64,000 nucleotides of DNA from contig BDDC01000030.1 of assembly GCA_001662425.1 (NCBI GenBank), forward strand, positions 8,400-72,399. Direction: 5' to 3'. The translations under genes were made by a program, and so were the position numbers. The number at the start of each line of letters is the position of its first letter. The first letter of the stretch is position 1. The stretch is from Chlamydomonas sphaeroides (taxonomy: Eukaryota; Chlorophyta; Chlorophyceae; Chlamydomonadales; Chlamydomonadaceae). Shown here piece by piece: positions 50,687 to 63,440 of this stretch. Under the pieces are notes generated by a model that saw only the letters and a program-made list of their open reading frames with translations, did no database searches and was not told the DNA's origin.

Positions 50687-53600
50687 ATGGCCGACGACGA
50701 CCTGAAATGGCCCGCCTATGTGGCGATCGTCAGCGTTGCAATATCCTTTATATGTATGGCGGCTGACTGGGTAGGTCGCGGTCGAAGTATGACCCTCGCC
50801 AGCCTGCGTCGCAGCTCCTGAGTGCCGCGGAACGGCTAGGCACAATATGCCATATGACGAGAGCCAAAGGCTCCAGGAGCTGTCGCTTGGAAGCGTGGAA
50901 AGTGCTACGGCCAAACTTTAGCCACTACGCGTGCGAAGGCTTGCCCCGCGGCCACGCGCGCACAGGAATGCTAGACATCCTTCGGGAACAGCACCGCTGC
51001 GGGAGGTGGCACCTTGATCACCGCCGTCTGCTGTTTGTCCCCGGTGTCCGACCGTTACGGCCTACCCCTGTGCATGCCCCAGGTTGGCCCCGACATCTGC
51101 TTTACGGTGTTACTATCATGGCTGACGGCCTTCGACGGGCAGATCATCACAGTCCCGGTCGCCGGCCAAGGCTACGGCAACTCGGGCCTTCTTACCGTGA
51201 TTTTCCTGTACCTGGTGGCGGAGGGCGTGACACAAACTGGAGGTGCGCAGGGGGCGAGCGAGCCCCGTGTGAGGGCTTACAGCTCCCGGCGGTGATTGCT
51301 GCATCAGGGCTGCGCCCGCTCGCTCTTCTGCCCTGCCGTCACCTGCACGACTGCATCTCTTGCCATCCCTTGCCTCCTGCCCCTCCGCAGGCCTGGAACT
51401 CATCATGAATCATGTGCTGGGCCGCTCCCGCTCCGTGCACTGGGCGCTCGTGCGCTCCATGCTGCCCGTCATGGTCCTGTCGGCCTTCCTTAACAACACG
51501 CCATGCGTCACCTTCATGATCCCCATCCTCATGTCCTGGGCGCGCCGCTGCGGGGTGCCGCCCAAGAAGCTGCTCATCCCCCTCTCGTACGCTGCCGTAC
51601 TGGGCGGCACGTGCACATCCATCGGCACCTCCACCAACCTGGTCATCGTCGGTATGCAGGTGCGCAACGCCCCGTGCGGCAGCACACACTCTATTTCGGC
51701 CCTAAAAGTTGAACACACCGGCTGGCAACGGCTCGTCGCTGCAGACTTTTGGAGCCAACCTAGCCGCACCCATGGGCCGGCGAGCAGCGAGAGGCTGGAC
51801 GCCATGTGTCAGCACCGACCCACATGCCCGCCGCCGACCCACATTGTCCCACCCCTGCCCAGCACAGCGGCAGCCCGCCGCACCTTCACCCCCGGGCTTG
51901 CCTCCACCCACACGCCTCCTGGGCCTTCTTGGAACGCGTGCCACACGTGCCCCCTCCCTGCGGTGCTTGCCACCCACCCACCCGCAGGACCGCCGCTACT
52001 CGGACCCGAAGAAGGCGGCCGCGCTCGCGAAGTTCGAGCAGAACTCCAAGTTCGGCATGTTCGACCTGGCGCCGTACGGTGTGCCGTACGCCCTGTGGTG
52101 GGTCGTGAGGCGCGGGCAGCTCCTGCATGCTTCTGCATGCAAGCCCTGGCGGCGCTGGGAATCAGCTGATCGAGCTACGCCCGACATCCAGCCCGCCTTC
52201 ACCTCATGAGCCTTCCTGTGCCATGCGTCATGCCTGCTCTGCAGGGGATACGTCTTCGTGGTCCTAGCGCAGGTGCGCCTGCACCAGTGCCCGCTAGGCA
52301 CGTACCCGCGTCCCGACCCACACGGTCGCAGGGCCTTGCTGCGCGCTCCTCCTCCCTGCCTCACCCCGCCTTACCTCCTGCCCGGCGCCTCGCCCTCGCG
52401 TCCCTCGCCCCTCCCCCAGCGCTTCCTGCTGCCCGGCAACAGCTCCCGCTACGCCAAGGACCTGCTGCTGGCGGTGCGCGTGCTGCCGTCCTCGCCCGTG
52501 GTCAAGAAGAAGCTGCGCGAGAGCGGCATACGCAATCTGACGGGCTTCTCCATCGTCGGCCTGTGGCGGGGCGACAAGCTCCACAAGTGAGGCCGCCTGA
52601 TGGGAGTCCGCGGGAGCCTCGGGGTGCGGCACAGCGGCTTGGCCTCGGCCGCAGTGCCGCCCGGTGTGGTGCTTCTCGCTGCGCCACCCGACCGCGCCCC
52701 TCCGACCCTCCGACCCTCCGCACGGTGCTGGCGCATGCGCGAGGGGCCCCATGCGTCCACGCCTTGGGGCGCCGCAGCAGCGCCCTCGTTTCCCCATGCT
52801 TGTTGCCAGCCCCCCTCCTGAATGAGTGCTACCCTGGGTACATTCCTCCTCGCACCAGGCCCGTTGACGTGGAGACGGTGCTGGAGGCCAACGACGTGCT
52901 GTACGTGGCGGGCGAGCTGGACGTTGTGGAGTTTGTGGGCGAGGAGTACGGCCTGGGCCTGGTCACGCAGGTAGGAGTCGCCTGCGCAAGGCCGGGGGGT
53001 GGGTGCGGAGGGTTGGGGAATCTCTGGGAGAGGCGGCCGGGGGGGAAGCAGGGTTTGGGATGCGCAATTGGGAAGGCTGTTGCCCCGCGGCCCGCACGAC
53101 CGGGGCAGACGGCGGGACGAGGGGGATGGTGGCGGGTGAAGGGCGCGGGCTGCTTGCGCCGCGGGGGCCAGTGCTGGGGGCCCTCCGCGGCAGGTTCTTG
53201 AGCAGCCCTGCGGCTTGTTGGGCCTACCTTGCGGCGTGTCCCTGGTGTCCCTTGCGGCACCGGGCGGTCGCCTCGCCGACACCCCACCCTCTCCCGCCGC
53301 AGGACATGGAGCGCATGGACGGCGATCTGGCGAGCAGCTCTTCCTCGGACGCCGAGGCGAGCGCCTTCCACGAGACGGGCGCCTCGCCCTACAAGAAGCT
53401 CATCCAGGTGGGCGTGGGGCCCTGCGCGCCGTGGTCCCACAAACACAGCGGCGGGCCGGGGCTGGCGGCCGGGCGACGAGGGCGGCGGCGCTGGCGCTGC
53501 TGCTGCCTGGGTGGCTGTGGGCGCAGCGCAGGGTCCGGCCGAGCTCCTTGCTGCGTGCGCTTGCGCTGGCCCTTCTACGCATGTGCCCTAGCTGACGTTG

Positions 53601-56600
53601 CGCTACCCCTCGCCGGGGCTGCCCTGCATGCTGCGCACCGGTGCGTCCGCAGGTGACTGTGGCGCCTGAGTCGGACCTGATTGGCCGCATCGTGCGGGAG
53701 GTGCCGTGGCAGGGCCGCTTTGGCCTAATCCCCATCGCCATCCAGCGCGGCAACGGCCGCGAGGACGGCCGCCTCTGTGATGTGGCTCTGGCCGCCAACG
53801 ACGTGCTCCTCCTGGACACCAGTGAGTTGCTTTGAGGGCTTCGCCGCAGCAGGGGTTGTGTAGGTGTTTGTTGGGGGCGTGCATGCCGAAGCACTACTTG
53901 TGGCGAAGCTGTGCAGCGTTGTCGGGGCAGCAGGCGATGGGGACGATGCGGTGTGTGGCGTCTTGTTGGCCTGCTGGCGTCCGATGCCCCTGGCCAAGCC
54001 CGTGCCCCGCGCCCCCCGGCCGCCCGCGCCTGTTGTGATCTGCAGCCCCCAACTACGACGAGACGCGTGACGAGTTCAAGGCCAACTTCACTAAGCTGCG
54101 CTATGTCAAGGACGGCGCCGCCAAGGAGTTCATTATTGGCGTCAAGGTGGGGAGAGGGCGCCATGGCGCTAGTGGCCTCGCGGCGCGGGCAGGGTCGCGA
54201 CGCCGGCAGTGCCGGGCTCGTGACAGCCGTCACTGAACCGGCCGTTGATGCTGGCGTCTTGACACACGTGTCACGACTGCTTGATGCCGACAGGTCAAGA
54301 AGCAGAGCGAGGTGGTGGGCAAGACCGTGTCCGCCGCTGGCCTGCGCGGCATCCCCGGCCTCTTCGTGCTGTCTGTAGACCACTCTGACGGCAGCACGGT
54401 GCCGTCGTCGGACTACCTGTACAAGATCCAGCCGGTGAGGTGACACCCTGTGGCACTGCCGGTGCCTGTAGAAGCTTATGCGGCGACAAGAAACCCCAGC
54501 ACCCTGTGTGGTACGCCCCCCTGCCTTGCTGACTGCGTCCGCTGCCCCTCCCGCCCCCGCTGTTCTCCTGGTTGACCGCAGGACGACACCATCTGGATCG
54601 CCGCCGATGTGGCCGCCGTGGGCTTCCTGTCCAAGTTCCCCGGCCTGGAGCTGGTGCAGCAGGAGCAGGTGGACAAGACCGGCACCTCGGTGCTCTACCG
54701 CCACCTGGTGCAGGCGGCCGTGTCGCACAAGGGCCCGCTCGTGAACCAGACGGTCCGCGAGATCCGCTTCCGCACCGCCTACAATGCCGCCATCGTCGCC
54801 GTGCACAGGTACGGTTGCTCGGAGCCCATTCAGCCGTGCCTTGCGCCACGGCGCCGACCAAAACGTTGGGCATGGGGCATATGAGACTCTTGGGCTTGGT
54901 CTTGGGAGTCGTATAGCGCGCCTTCCGTCTCTGCCCAGCACGCGCTCTGGAGACACGCGCAATAAATGAACCCGGTCCCAGCTGGCCCTCTGCACTGAGC
55001 AGCGCTCCTGGAGCCCGTCTTGACGCCTGCCCTCGCCTTGCCCTCCCATCGGATCCGCCACACTGCAGGGAGGGCGTCCGTGTGCCGCTCAAGGTGCAGG
55101 ACATCGTGCTGCAGGGCGGCGACGTGCTGCTCATCAGCTGCCACACCAAGTGGGCCGAGGAGCACCGCCACGACAAGGCCTTCGTGCTGGTGCAGGTGCG
55201 CAGGGGCAGAGCGGCGCGCATGCGGCTGTTGTTGTTGGCTGTGGCTTATCATGTGCCACCTCCCTGCCTGCCTCTGCTGTGCGCTCACGCGCATGCTCAC
55301 CATCTGCGCTGCCCACCGCCTGCGCCGCAGTCGGTGCCCGACTCGTCGCCGCCCAAGCGCAGCCGCATGGTGATTGCCGTGCTGCTGGTCGTGGGCATGG
55401 TGCTCACGCAAATCGTGGGCGGCCTCAAGAACCGCGAGTACATCCACCTGTGGCCCGCCTCGGTGCTCACCGCCGCGCTCATGCTGCTGGCCGGCTGCAT
55501 GAACGCCGACCAGGCGCGCAAGTCCATCATGTGGTGCGTGCCGTGCAGCGCATGTACGGGGCATGTGCGATATCTCGCTCGCCGCTGCTGCTGGCTGCGT
55601 CAGCGCGTACTTTGCTGCGCTACCAGTTGGCCTAAGCCGCCCAGCGCGCATGGCATCTCGCCCGCTGCTGCCGCGCCAGCCAGCGCCGCTAGCTGGTCCA
55701 ACGCGACTCCTAGCTGCCGACGCCGCATGGAAGCTAGCCGCGCGAGCTATGCCCCCGGTGTCCTTACTGAACCTGGTAGGCCCGCTCATGCCGTGCCGTC
55801 CTGAATGCCCGCTCCACAGGGACGTGTACCTCACCATCGCGGCCGCGTTCGGCGTGTCGGCAGCGCTGGAGAAGACGGGCGTGGCGGGCAAGGTGGCCAA
55901 TGCCATCATCTCCATCGGCAACAAGGTCGGCGGCACCGGGCCCGCGCTCATCGCAATCTACATTGCCACCGCCGTCATGAGCGAGCTGCTCACCAACAAC
56001 GCAGCCGGCGCCATCATGTACCCCATCGCCGCCATCGCCGGCGATAAGCTGGGCATCCCCGCCAAGGAGATCTCGGTCGCCATCATGCTGGGCGCGTCCG
56101 CGGGCTTCATCAACCCCTTCAGCTACCAGACCAACCTCATGGTCTACGCCGCCGGAAACTACAGCGTCCGCGAGTTCGCAATCATCGGCGCGCCGTTCCA
56201 GGTGCGACTTGTCCCCGCGACGAGCGCGCCCCAGAAGCTGCGGGCTGCTCCCGCTGGTTCCGTTCCCCTCTGATAGCTTTCCCGACCCGCGCTTCGTGAG
56301 CCATGTGCCCCAAGCAATGCGCGCCCCTTGCGACCACCTCGCGACGCAGGTGTGGCTCATGATCGTGGCCTCCTTCGTCCTCATCTACCGCCACAAGTGG
56401 GAGCAGCTGTGGATCGTGAGCTGGGTGTGCGCCATCGCCGTCACCGTGCTCATCCCGGGGCTGTACACGCTGCTGCCCGCGCGCCTGCAAAACAGCATCG
56501 AGGCGGGCCTGGACCGCGCCGCCGACGCCATCAACCCCAAGGGCGCCAAGCGGCGCTCGGGCAAGCTGTCGCGCAGCGCCACCGGCACCAGCATCAGCGG

Positions 56601-56685
56601 CAAGAGCAGCGAGGACGGCGTGCCGCGCGTCGATTTTGAGCTGAACGAGGTGGTCCCGGGCCGGCCCGGCGGCCGAGCTGAGTGA
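50687..56685 (+). CDS. SLT: SLC13-type Na+/sulfate cotransporter (SAC1-like/SLT family), downstream tandem copy
   Basis: Paralogue of the gene ending at 50118, same orientation. Sixteen exons: 50687-50770, 51083-51242, 51391-51659, 51988-52097, 52245-52272, 52420-52586, 52859-52970, 53303-53407, 53653-53821, 54046-54146, 54294-54434, 54582-54808, 55069-55195, 55331-55533, 55820-56201 and 56350-56685; 906 residues. The ATG has a strong context (CCACATGGCC). Membrane halves, SNT-type motifs (GTCTSIGTSTNLVIVG, NPFSYQTNLMVYAAG) and RCK_C-like half-repeats match the upstream copy. Differences: the exon 4/5 boundary is phase 2 rather than phase 0, the last intron of the upstream gene is absent, the linker exon 53303-53407 is richer in Ser/Asp, and the C-terminal tail is longer and basic with repeated SGK/SRS patches. 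Probable sulfate uptake, perhaps with different kinetics or regulation. Confidence 0.93.
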
Positions 56686-59031
56686 TCCAGCACTGGGCGT
56701 TGCGGAATGTCGCCTGGCGGGCGCGAGTACGCGCGTCTCGGCCGCCTCTGTGGGCTCTGGATAAGGACGGCGGCGGCGGCACGCTTGGGGTGGTACCAAT
56801 CGGGGTATGTAAGTGATTGTTTGTGTTCCAGTGTGTGCGGCCTTTGTGGATGGAATGCACGTATTGTGTGCGCCAGCGGCTGCATTGGAGCTCTCGCGCT
56901 TGTCGTGTGGCGGGACCCTGCGGGGCCGGCCGCGTGAATGTATCGGACTGCCCTATAGCGCACCGAATGCATCGTTGCACTCTGGCACTCTGGCACTCTG
57001 AACTGCTGGCATTGTAAGGGACTTAGCGCTGCTGAAGTTGATTGTGAGTTAGGAGGGCCGGTGCCTGCGTGCCGGACAGGAGCAGGCGCGCAGGGCCGCC
57101 TGTCGCACGTGGCATCTCATTCCATGGCTCGAGCGCAGCCAGGCCAGCGGTCCGGCGCGCGGCTGCGGCAGATTTTGCGAGGCGATCGGGAAGGAAGGGT
57201 ACAGTGTGGCGGTGCTGCTCCCGCGCGCGGCTGCAGGGAGTAGAGCGGTGTTTGGGTCTTAAATTGTAGCCAGCTAGCGGCCATCTGTTCCGGATCTTGC
57301 CGTACTCGAGCAGTTCAATTTGCGGTAGTTGTGTTGCGCCGTCCCACGCATCGGCCGATGCCACAATCTCGCTTTCCTCGGACGCAGCCACCGCATGCAT
57401 CGCTCAAGAAGCGGATACGATGGGTTCTTGCGGGGTGCTTCGTCTGCTCGCATCGTCTGCTCGCATGGCCTCTGACTATGTCCTTGTAAGCAAGGCGTCT
57501 GCGAAGGATTGAGGGCGCAGCTTTGAGGCATGCCAAGAACGGTCGCCGCGCCTATCTCGCGCTACGCTACTTGCATGGGCCCTGGTACATCCTGTTGTCG
57601 CAGGCAGCTTTGCACTGTGCAGTCAGCCAGCGGCGGCGGTCATGGTACGTGAGGAGATTCGTGTGCATCCACTGTAGCATGCTGTGCAGCTTGATGTAAG
57701 GCGCCGAAGCATTCACGACACTGCGAGCCCTTTAACACCACCCGCTCCAGGGTCCAGGACTCCAGGCGGCCCATCGGTGCCCGTGGACTCCTACAGCACC
57801 AGCACTGCCTTGAGAACCAGGGAGGGCAAGGTGGACGGCATGTTCGATCCGTAACAGCGAAGCGCGGACGGGGGTAAGGACACCGAACGCCTCCCCGGCT
57901 GCCACGGCTCCCGCATCCCAAAATGGCTGCTGCCCAGCGCCGCCGACGAACTACGAAGGAAACTCCGACCGGCACTCAGATTCCGGTTGCTTGAACACTT
58001 ACCGTAGCCGAGATCCCCTTTGGCAGCTCCTCCTCCATCTTCCGAGGCCCGCGCGGCAGGCGGCGCAGACGCTCCGCCGGCCGCGCGAGCTGCATGTCCG
58101 GTGCGGCGATGCACCGCGGACGGTGGCAAGAGAGGGTTCCGTTTCAAGTTTACAGGCAGTGCGTAAACACCTCATAATGAGGGCAAGACAGATATGAAGG
58201 GACACTACTCCGCACAAGGTTGTTCTGCATGGGCTATGTTCAGTGGCTGTCTGGGATACGGTCCCTAACGCGTACCGCTGCGGCTCCAGACTTTCTGTTA
58301 TTTCGTCCTTGTGCAAGGTCCCGACCGCTACGTCTCGCGCCCCTACGGGGGCGAGCCAAAAGGGACGGCTTGCGTGTCAGTCAACCGCCCGTTGTACATC
58401 AGGTTTACAACGAGTTGTCAGCGGTTGCCAGGCGCTAGACGGCCTCCTCCTACACGCTCCCGAGGTGCGACGCGAAACATGCTGATACGATCACGTCCAA
58501 CGTACTTCGCCCAACGGCCCTGCTTGGCAGCTCTGTACTTGTCTTTCGTTTCTGGCACCATTTTCTGCCCCAAGTAGTTACAGCAGCCCTCCATCGCAAC
58601 GGCCCCCAACTGATGCAGCCTGCTCGCAAGCGCCCAAACCGGCCCCCATAAGCCCACCCACCTTACCCCTCCGCAGCAAATAAACGCAAGTGCGCAGCAC
58701 TAGCCCCGCAGAGGCACCCGCCACGTCGCTGGGACGCGCAAGCGCGCACCCCGAGCGCCCTGCATCGCCATCCCCGGCAGCGGGGCACTGCGGCACAGGA
58801 TACCTCAAGCATGCATGCAGTCGTGGATTGAACACCAACATGGGCTTGCTTGGTCAAGCTAACACCCCAACGCCGTGCCATTGGGGAGCATGTGGCCGTC
58901 CCTCACGTTTTCTGCAGCTGAAGCATGCGGATTGCACGTCCAAGGCACCCGGGCTGCAGCTCGCAAACATGAGTAAGTGTCCCTCGCGTTGGGAGGACAG
59001 GAGTTCGGTAGGGCGACGCCAAGGGCCCACG
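56686..59031. other. Convergent intergenic region
   Basis: TGTAA at 57013-57017 is the likely poly(A) signal of the second transporter. TTACA at 58578-58582 (TGTAA on minus) may serve the gene ending at 59032. Between them I see only short ORFs without coding bias. Confidence 0.5.
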
Positions 59032-62000
59032 CTAGCCCTGGTGCGAGTGGTGCATCTGCAACTCCACGTGGCTGGGCAGGCCGCCCGCCGTCAGGCCCGG
59101 CTCCTTGACCGCCCCGGGGGCGCCGAGGCACGAGGCGGCGCCCGCCAATCCGCCGCCACCGCCGCGGGCCGAGCGCAGCGTGGCGATGGCCCAGGCCGCC
59201 AGCACGAGGGCCGTCAGCGACAGGACCAGTGCCAGCACCAGCGCCGCCACGCCGATCTCGTACGCCAGGTTGGCGCGGTCCTCCATGGCCTTGAGGCGGG
59301 CGCTCAGGTCGTACACCTGCGGCACGCGGTACGGCAGGGTACGACAGCACACGTCACGGGGGCTGGGCATCGTGCGGCATGGGGCACAGCGCAGGGCAGG
59401 AGCACGTGACACGGGCGAGCCGCGGCCGCGCCCACAACGCAGTGGCGCCGCCGCAGCATGCCCCAGGGTTGGCTGATCCCATCATTCCGTCACCCTAGGC
59501 CCGCAACAGCTAGGAGCGCAACCGCAGGGATGCCCCGCCGCCGCACCGAGGCTTGCACAATGGTCTCCACGTCGCCGCGGCCCAGCAGCGCGGCCGTGTT
59601 GAGGCCCGCCTCCGAGGCGGCGGTGCTGCCGGGCAGCGCCACGTCGGCGGCCAGCGGCACGCGGCTGAGCACCAGCGCCGAGGCCACGGCGGAGGAGGGG
59701 GAGCCGGCCTGGCGGTGATGTGGCCGGGCAGTGAGGGGGGCAGCAGGGAGCGCGTCATGGTTACCGCGGCCGCAGCCTCTGCCCAAAAGGGCCGTGCCTC
59801 GTTTTGCCACTCCGAAGCCCCGATCGAGTCCCGCTGCCGGACCCACCGCTGCGCCGGCGTTGGCGGCCACCACCCAGCCCTTTTGCTCCGCCGCCGCCAC
59901 CGCGACGTTGGCGCCGGCCGCGTCAGCCAGGCGCGAGCGCGCCTGCTGGCCGAGGCCCACGAAGAAGGGGCCCAGCGCCGAGCTGACGCGCGCGGCGGCC
60001 GTGGCGGAGGCGGCGTACTTGAGCACGGCCCGCGTGAGGCCGCCGGCGGCGCCGCGGGAGGACTGGTCGGCCAGGGCGAGGATGAAGTCCAGCCTGGGTT
60101 GGGGCAGGTGCGGGATGCGCCGAGGGGTGAGCGTGCCAACCAACGCGCGCGGGCCAGAGGGGCACAGGTCAGGGGCAGGATGCTGGGCAGGGGCCATGGG
60201 AGGGGGCATGGGATGGGCCGGGAGGAGAGGATGCTGGGTAACGTCCTCGCAGGGAGCGAGGCTCAGCATGGGCGTCCTGCACGGCGACCAAGGTATTTTC
60301 CACGCTCTTCAAACGCATACAGCCACACACGCGCACACACCTGAACAGCGGGTAGATGTCCTGGCGGTGGGCAGCGCCCTGCGCGGTGGGGTACAGCGCC
60401 AGCCGGCTCCAGTCGTCGGCGGCCTCCAGGGGCGTGCCCAGGCCGCGGCCGGTGGCGGTGGCGGGGCTGGCGGACAGCAGGTCCTCCAGCGCCGCCGAGT
60501 AGGCGGCAGAGGCGGCAGCAGCGCAGTCGGGCGTAGTGCAGTTGGGGGTCTGCGCGGTGGCGGGGAGAGGGGCGTGTAGGGGCAGGGCGGGCAGGGCAGC
60601 GGGGGATCACTGACGCGTCGCCGCGAGGCGCGGCAGAGCACTGCTGTACCCGCCCCGGATACGACCCACTGGCTCCCCACCCACCCAGCCCGCCCAGGCA
60701 CGCGAGCTGCTCGACCGAGCCCGCCGCCCCTCGTGCTAGGACGCTCCCAGCCGCACGCAGCCCCCTGTGCCGCAATCCATAGAGTAAGCTAGGCGCGAGG
60801 CCCCACGCGCGCACACATGCACACTAGGCGGCGCGTGTCGCGTATATACATAATATATGTATATATACATATATATTATTATGAGCACACGAGGCGGCGC
60901 TGGGCTTCGTTCGTCGCACAGGTGCGGCTGCACGCGTCCCTGCCTGCTGGCTACGCACGACCACCTCGTCACCAACACCCAGCGCATGCCGCGCGGCGCG
61001 TCCTACGAAAACTTGGACATTTAACACACAGACACAGACACAGACACATGCCCCCCCCCGCACCTGCGTGGGGCTGACCCACACCCTGCTGGAGCCGGTG
61101 CTGCGCAGCGCCACCGCCGCCAGCCCGCTGCCGCCGGCCACCTCGGACACCAGGCCGCTGGCGGCGGCCACGGCCAGCACAGAGTAGGCGGGACCAGCCA
61201 CCACCTCGCCCAGCAGCGCTTGGGAGGCGCGCATGCCGGCGGCGGGCATGGTGAGGCCGGCCAGCGACACGGCGCAGCCCTGCGTGGCCGAGGCCTGCGT
61301 GGAGGAGGCGGAGGGGAGGGAGGGGACGGGGACGGGGACGGGCGGCGCGACAGTAGCATGCTTGGTTGCGGAAATACACGGCCTGCCGTCCATGGCAGTC
61401 GCGCGTCGGCAGCAGGCGCCCCTTTGCCCAGGCGCCTGCGCCTTCCCCTCCAGGCGCCTGCGCCTCTGCCAGACGCCGCCCACCCAAACCCCCGCTCACC
61501 CGCTGCGCGAGGTAGCTCAGCAGCGCGGCGGCGTCCGCGTCCCCCGGGCCGCCGTGCAGCAGCTTGATGGGCTCGCGGGGCAGCGACGCACCCAGGTTTT
61601 CGTCCTGGCCGGACAGCAGGAACAGGGGCGAGCAGGGACCCACAGGGGTGTTGCGGGGGCGGGGGCGAGGTACGTGGGCGGGCGGGGCGAACAAGGGTTT
61701 GTGCGGGTGCGGGCGCGAGGTGTGTGGGTGAGTGGGTGGCTCGGTGGGGCAGGCAGGTAGGTAGGCAGGCAGGTGGGCTGGCAGGACCAAGCGGTATTGC
61801 CAAGGTGAGTTGGTTAGGCTGCCTCGCGACCCCACGTACCCGGATAGACACGTCGTCCCACAGAGTGACTTGGCCGGCGATGATGCGGGCCAGCGCGCAG
61901 TCGCTCAGCCGCAGCCCCGCGCGGCCCTTGTACAGCAGACCCACAGGCCGGATGCTCACGGGGGCCTGCGGCGGCGGGCGGAGGACAGGGGTGGGTAGGG

Positions 62001-63414
62001 TTGGGAGGCAGGCAGCAGGCATGGGGTGGGGAAAGCGGGGCTCCAGACAAGCAGGCAGGCAGAGCATGGGGGCGACCGCCTGGCTGCTTAGCCCGCACGA
62101 TGGGACTGCCGCCCGCCGCCGCCGCAGCCGAGGCCGCAGCCGCAGCCGCAGCAGCGGGCCCCCACCTGCAGCACCGCGGCCTCGCGCGAGAGGTCGGCCC
62201 AGGTGTTGCTGGGCAGGGGGCCGGGGTGGATGACGATGTGGGGCGGCGCGGCGGCGGAGGGCGCCAGCGAGGCGGCGGCCAGGGGCGTGGGCAGCATCTC
62301 GTCCAGCACGCGGGCGGGCGGCGACGACATCTCCTGCGGCCGGGCAGGCGCGGCGCAGCGGAATTGTGTTTAGTGGGTGTGGCGCAGGAAACGAGGTTGC
62401 GGCGGCGGCACAGCAGCAGTAACAGCAGCAGCAGCAGCAGCAGACCCGGGAGCACTGGCGGTGCCGAGGCAGCAGCCCAGCCGGCACGCATCACCCGTGC
62501 AGCCTGCACCGTGCCGCCCGCCCCGGCCCCTCCCCCGGCCCCAACCCCGACCGCACCTCCACGTCGGCCCGCAGCAGCCTGCTGTACGGCATGGCCTCCG
62601 GGCCGCACGACATGCGCAGCTCCAGGGGCAGCGCCGCCGCCAGCTGCCGCCGCACGGCCACCAGCTCAGCCTGTGGCACAGGCGGGGGGCAGGAGGCGGG
62701 TGGTGTGGTGGCTGTACGGCAGCACGTGCGCATGGCTAGGCGCTCGCACCGCAGCAGCCGGCAGTGCCTGGTCCGCTGCCTGGCCCCTGAGCTTTCGCCC
62801 AACCCCGCACGCCCGCGCGCGTGCCGGGCCTTGGGTCGCAGCGCGGGGCGCAGGGCGCTTGCCCGGGCCTAAGCTGCCGCAAAGCTGTAAAAAGCGACAC
62901 CCACACCCGCGAGCCCGCAGCGCCCGCAGCGCACAGGGCCCCCAGCCAGCGCGCCCACCTGCATAGCGTCCAGGCTCTCCTCCTCGTAGCTGCGGCGGTT
63001 GGCGGAGAAGGTGTAGAGGCCCGAGCCAGCGTCGCGGTAGCTGCCCTCCGCCTCGCTCTCCCACAGCACCGTGAGCGACTTGAGGCGCGACTGGCTGAGC
63101 GACACATGGTTGGCGTCCTGCGAGGGAGGGCCGCGGGGGCAGGGAGGGCCGGGGGTATGAAATGGGTAGAGGTTGCGAAAGCAGTGACGAAGGTCCCGGA
63201 GGGCCAGGGGGGGGGTCAGCCAGCGCAGTACAGTACTGTACTGTAAGCCATGCCGCGACACAGAGCCGGGGCGGGGATGAGCTGTCAGGGGTGGAAGCGT
63301 GCTGCCCCACGCCCGCGGCCGAGAGGCCCAGCAGGACCCACCCGCACGCTCGCGGGCATGGGCGCCAGGCCGTCCTCCTCCAGCAGCACCGCGCCCTCGG
63401 GCCCCACCAGGAAG
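59032..63414 (-). CDS. PstS-like substrate-binding protein with C-terminal membrane helix, 5' end missing
   Basis: Exons from the known 5' side: 63414-63348, 63117-62959, 62670-62557, 62333-62166, 61965-61840, 61604-61500, 61294-61064, 60549-60341, 60093-59847, 59708-59547 and 59316-59032 (TAG), all in frame. The fold follows PstS/COG0226 phosphate-binding proteins: VGLLYKGRAGLRLSDCALAR then IIAGQVTLWDDVSI matches the 'IFxGxITxWND' block. REPIKLLHGGPGDADAAALL then SYL matches the ligand loop and following helix. GLVSEVAGGSGLAAVAL and RQDIYPLFRLDFILALAD match later strands. After a short helix (DLSARLKAMEDRANLAYEIG) comes one hydrophobic segment (VAALVLALVLSLTALVLAAW) and a Gly-rich tail, so the binding domain is probably extracytoplasmic and anchored by its C-terminus. 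Upstream exons and any signal peptide lie in or beyond the minisatellite/gap. The ligand is unproven. Confidence 0.72.
60853..60874. repeat. 22-bp perfect AT palindrome in intron
   Basis: Within the intron 60550-61063, the 22 bases at 60853-60874 (alternating A/T with GT..AC flanking the centre) equal their own reverse complement. The wider AT block, 60843-60881, is the lowest-GC stretch I noticed in this gene. Confidence 0.85.
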
Positions 63415-63440
63415 CTGGCGGGAGGGAGGGAGGGCGGGGG

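Noticed and set aside
57023..57400. Minus-strand ORF of 125 codons after the second transporter
   Set aside because: Codon use lacks the strong GC-ending bias, no splice partners were found and it overlaps the 3' UTR region.
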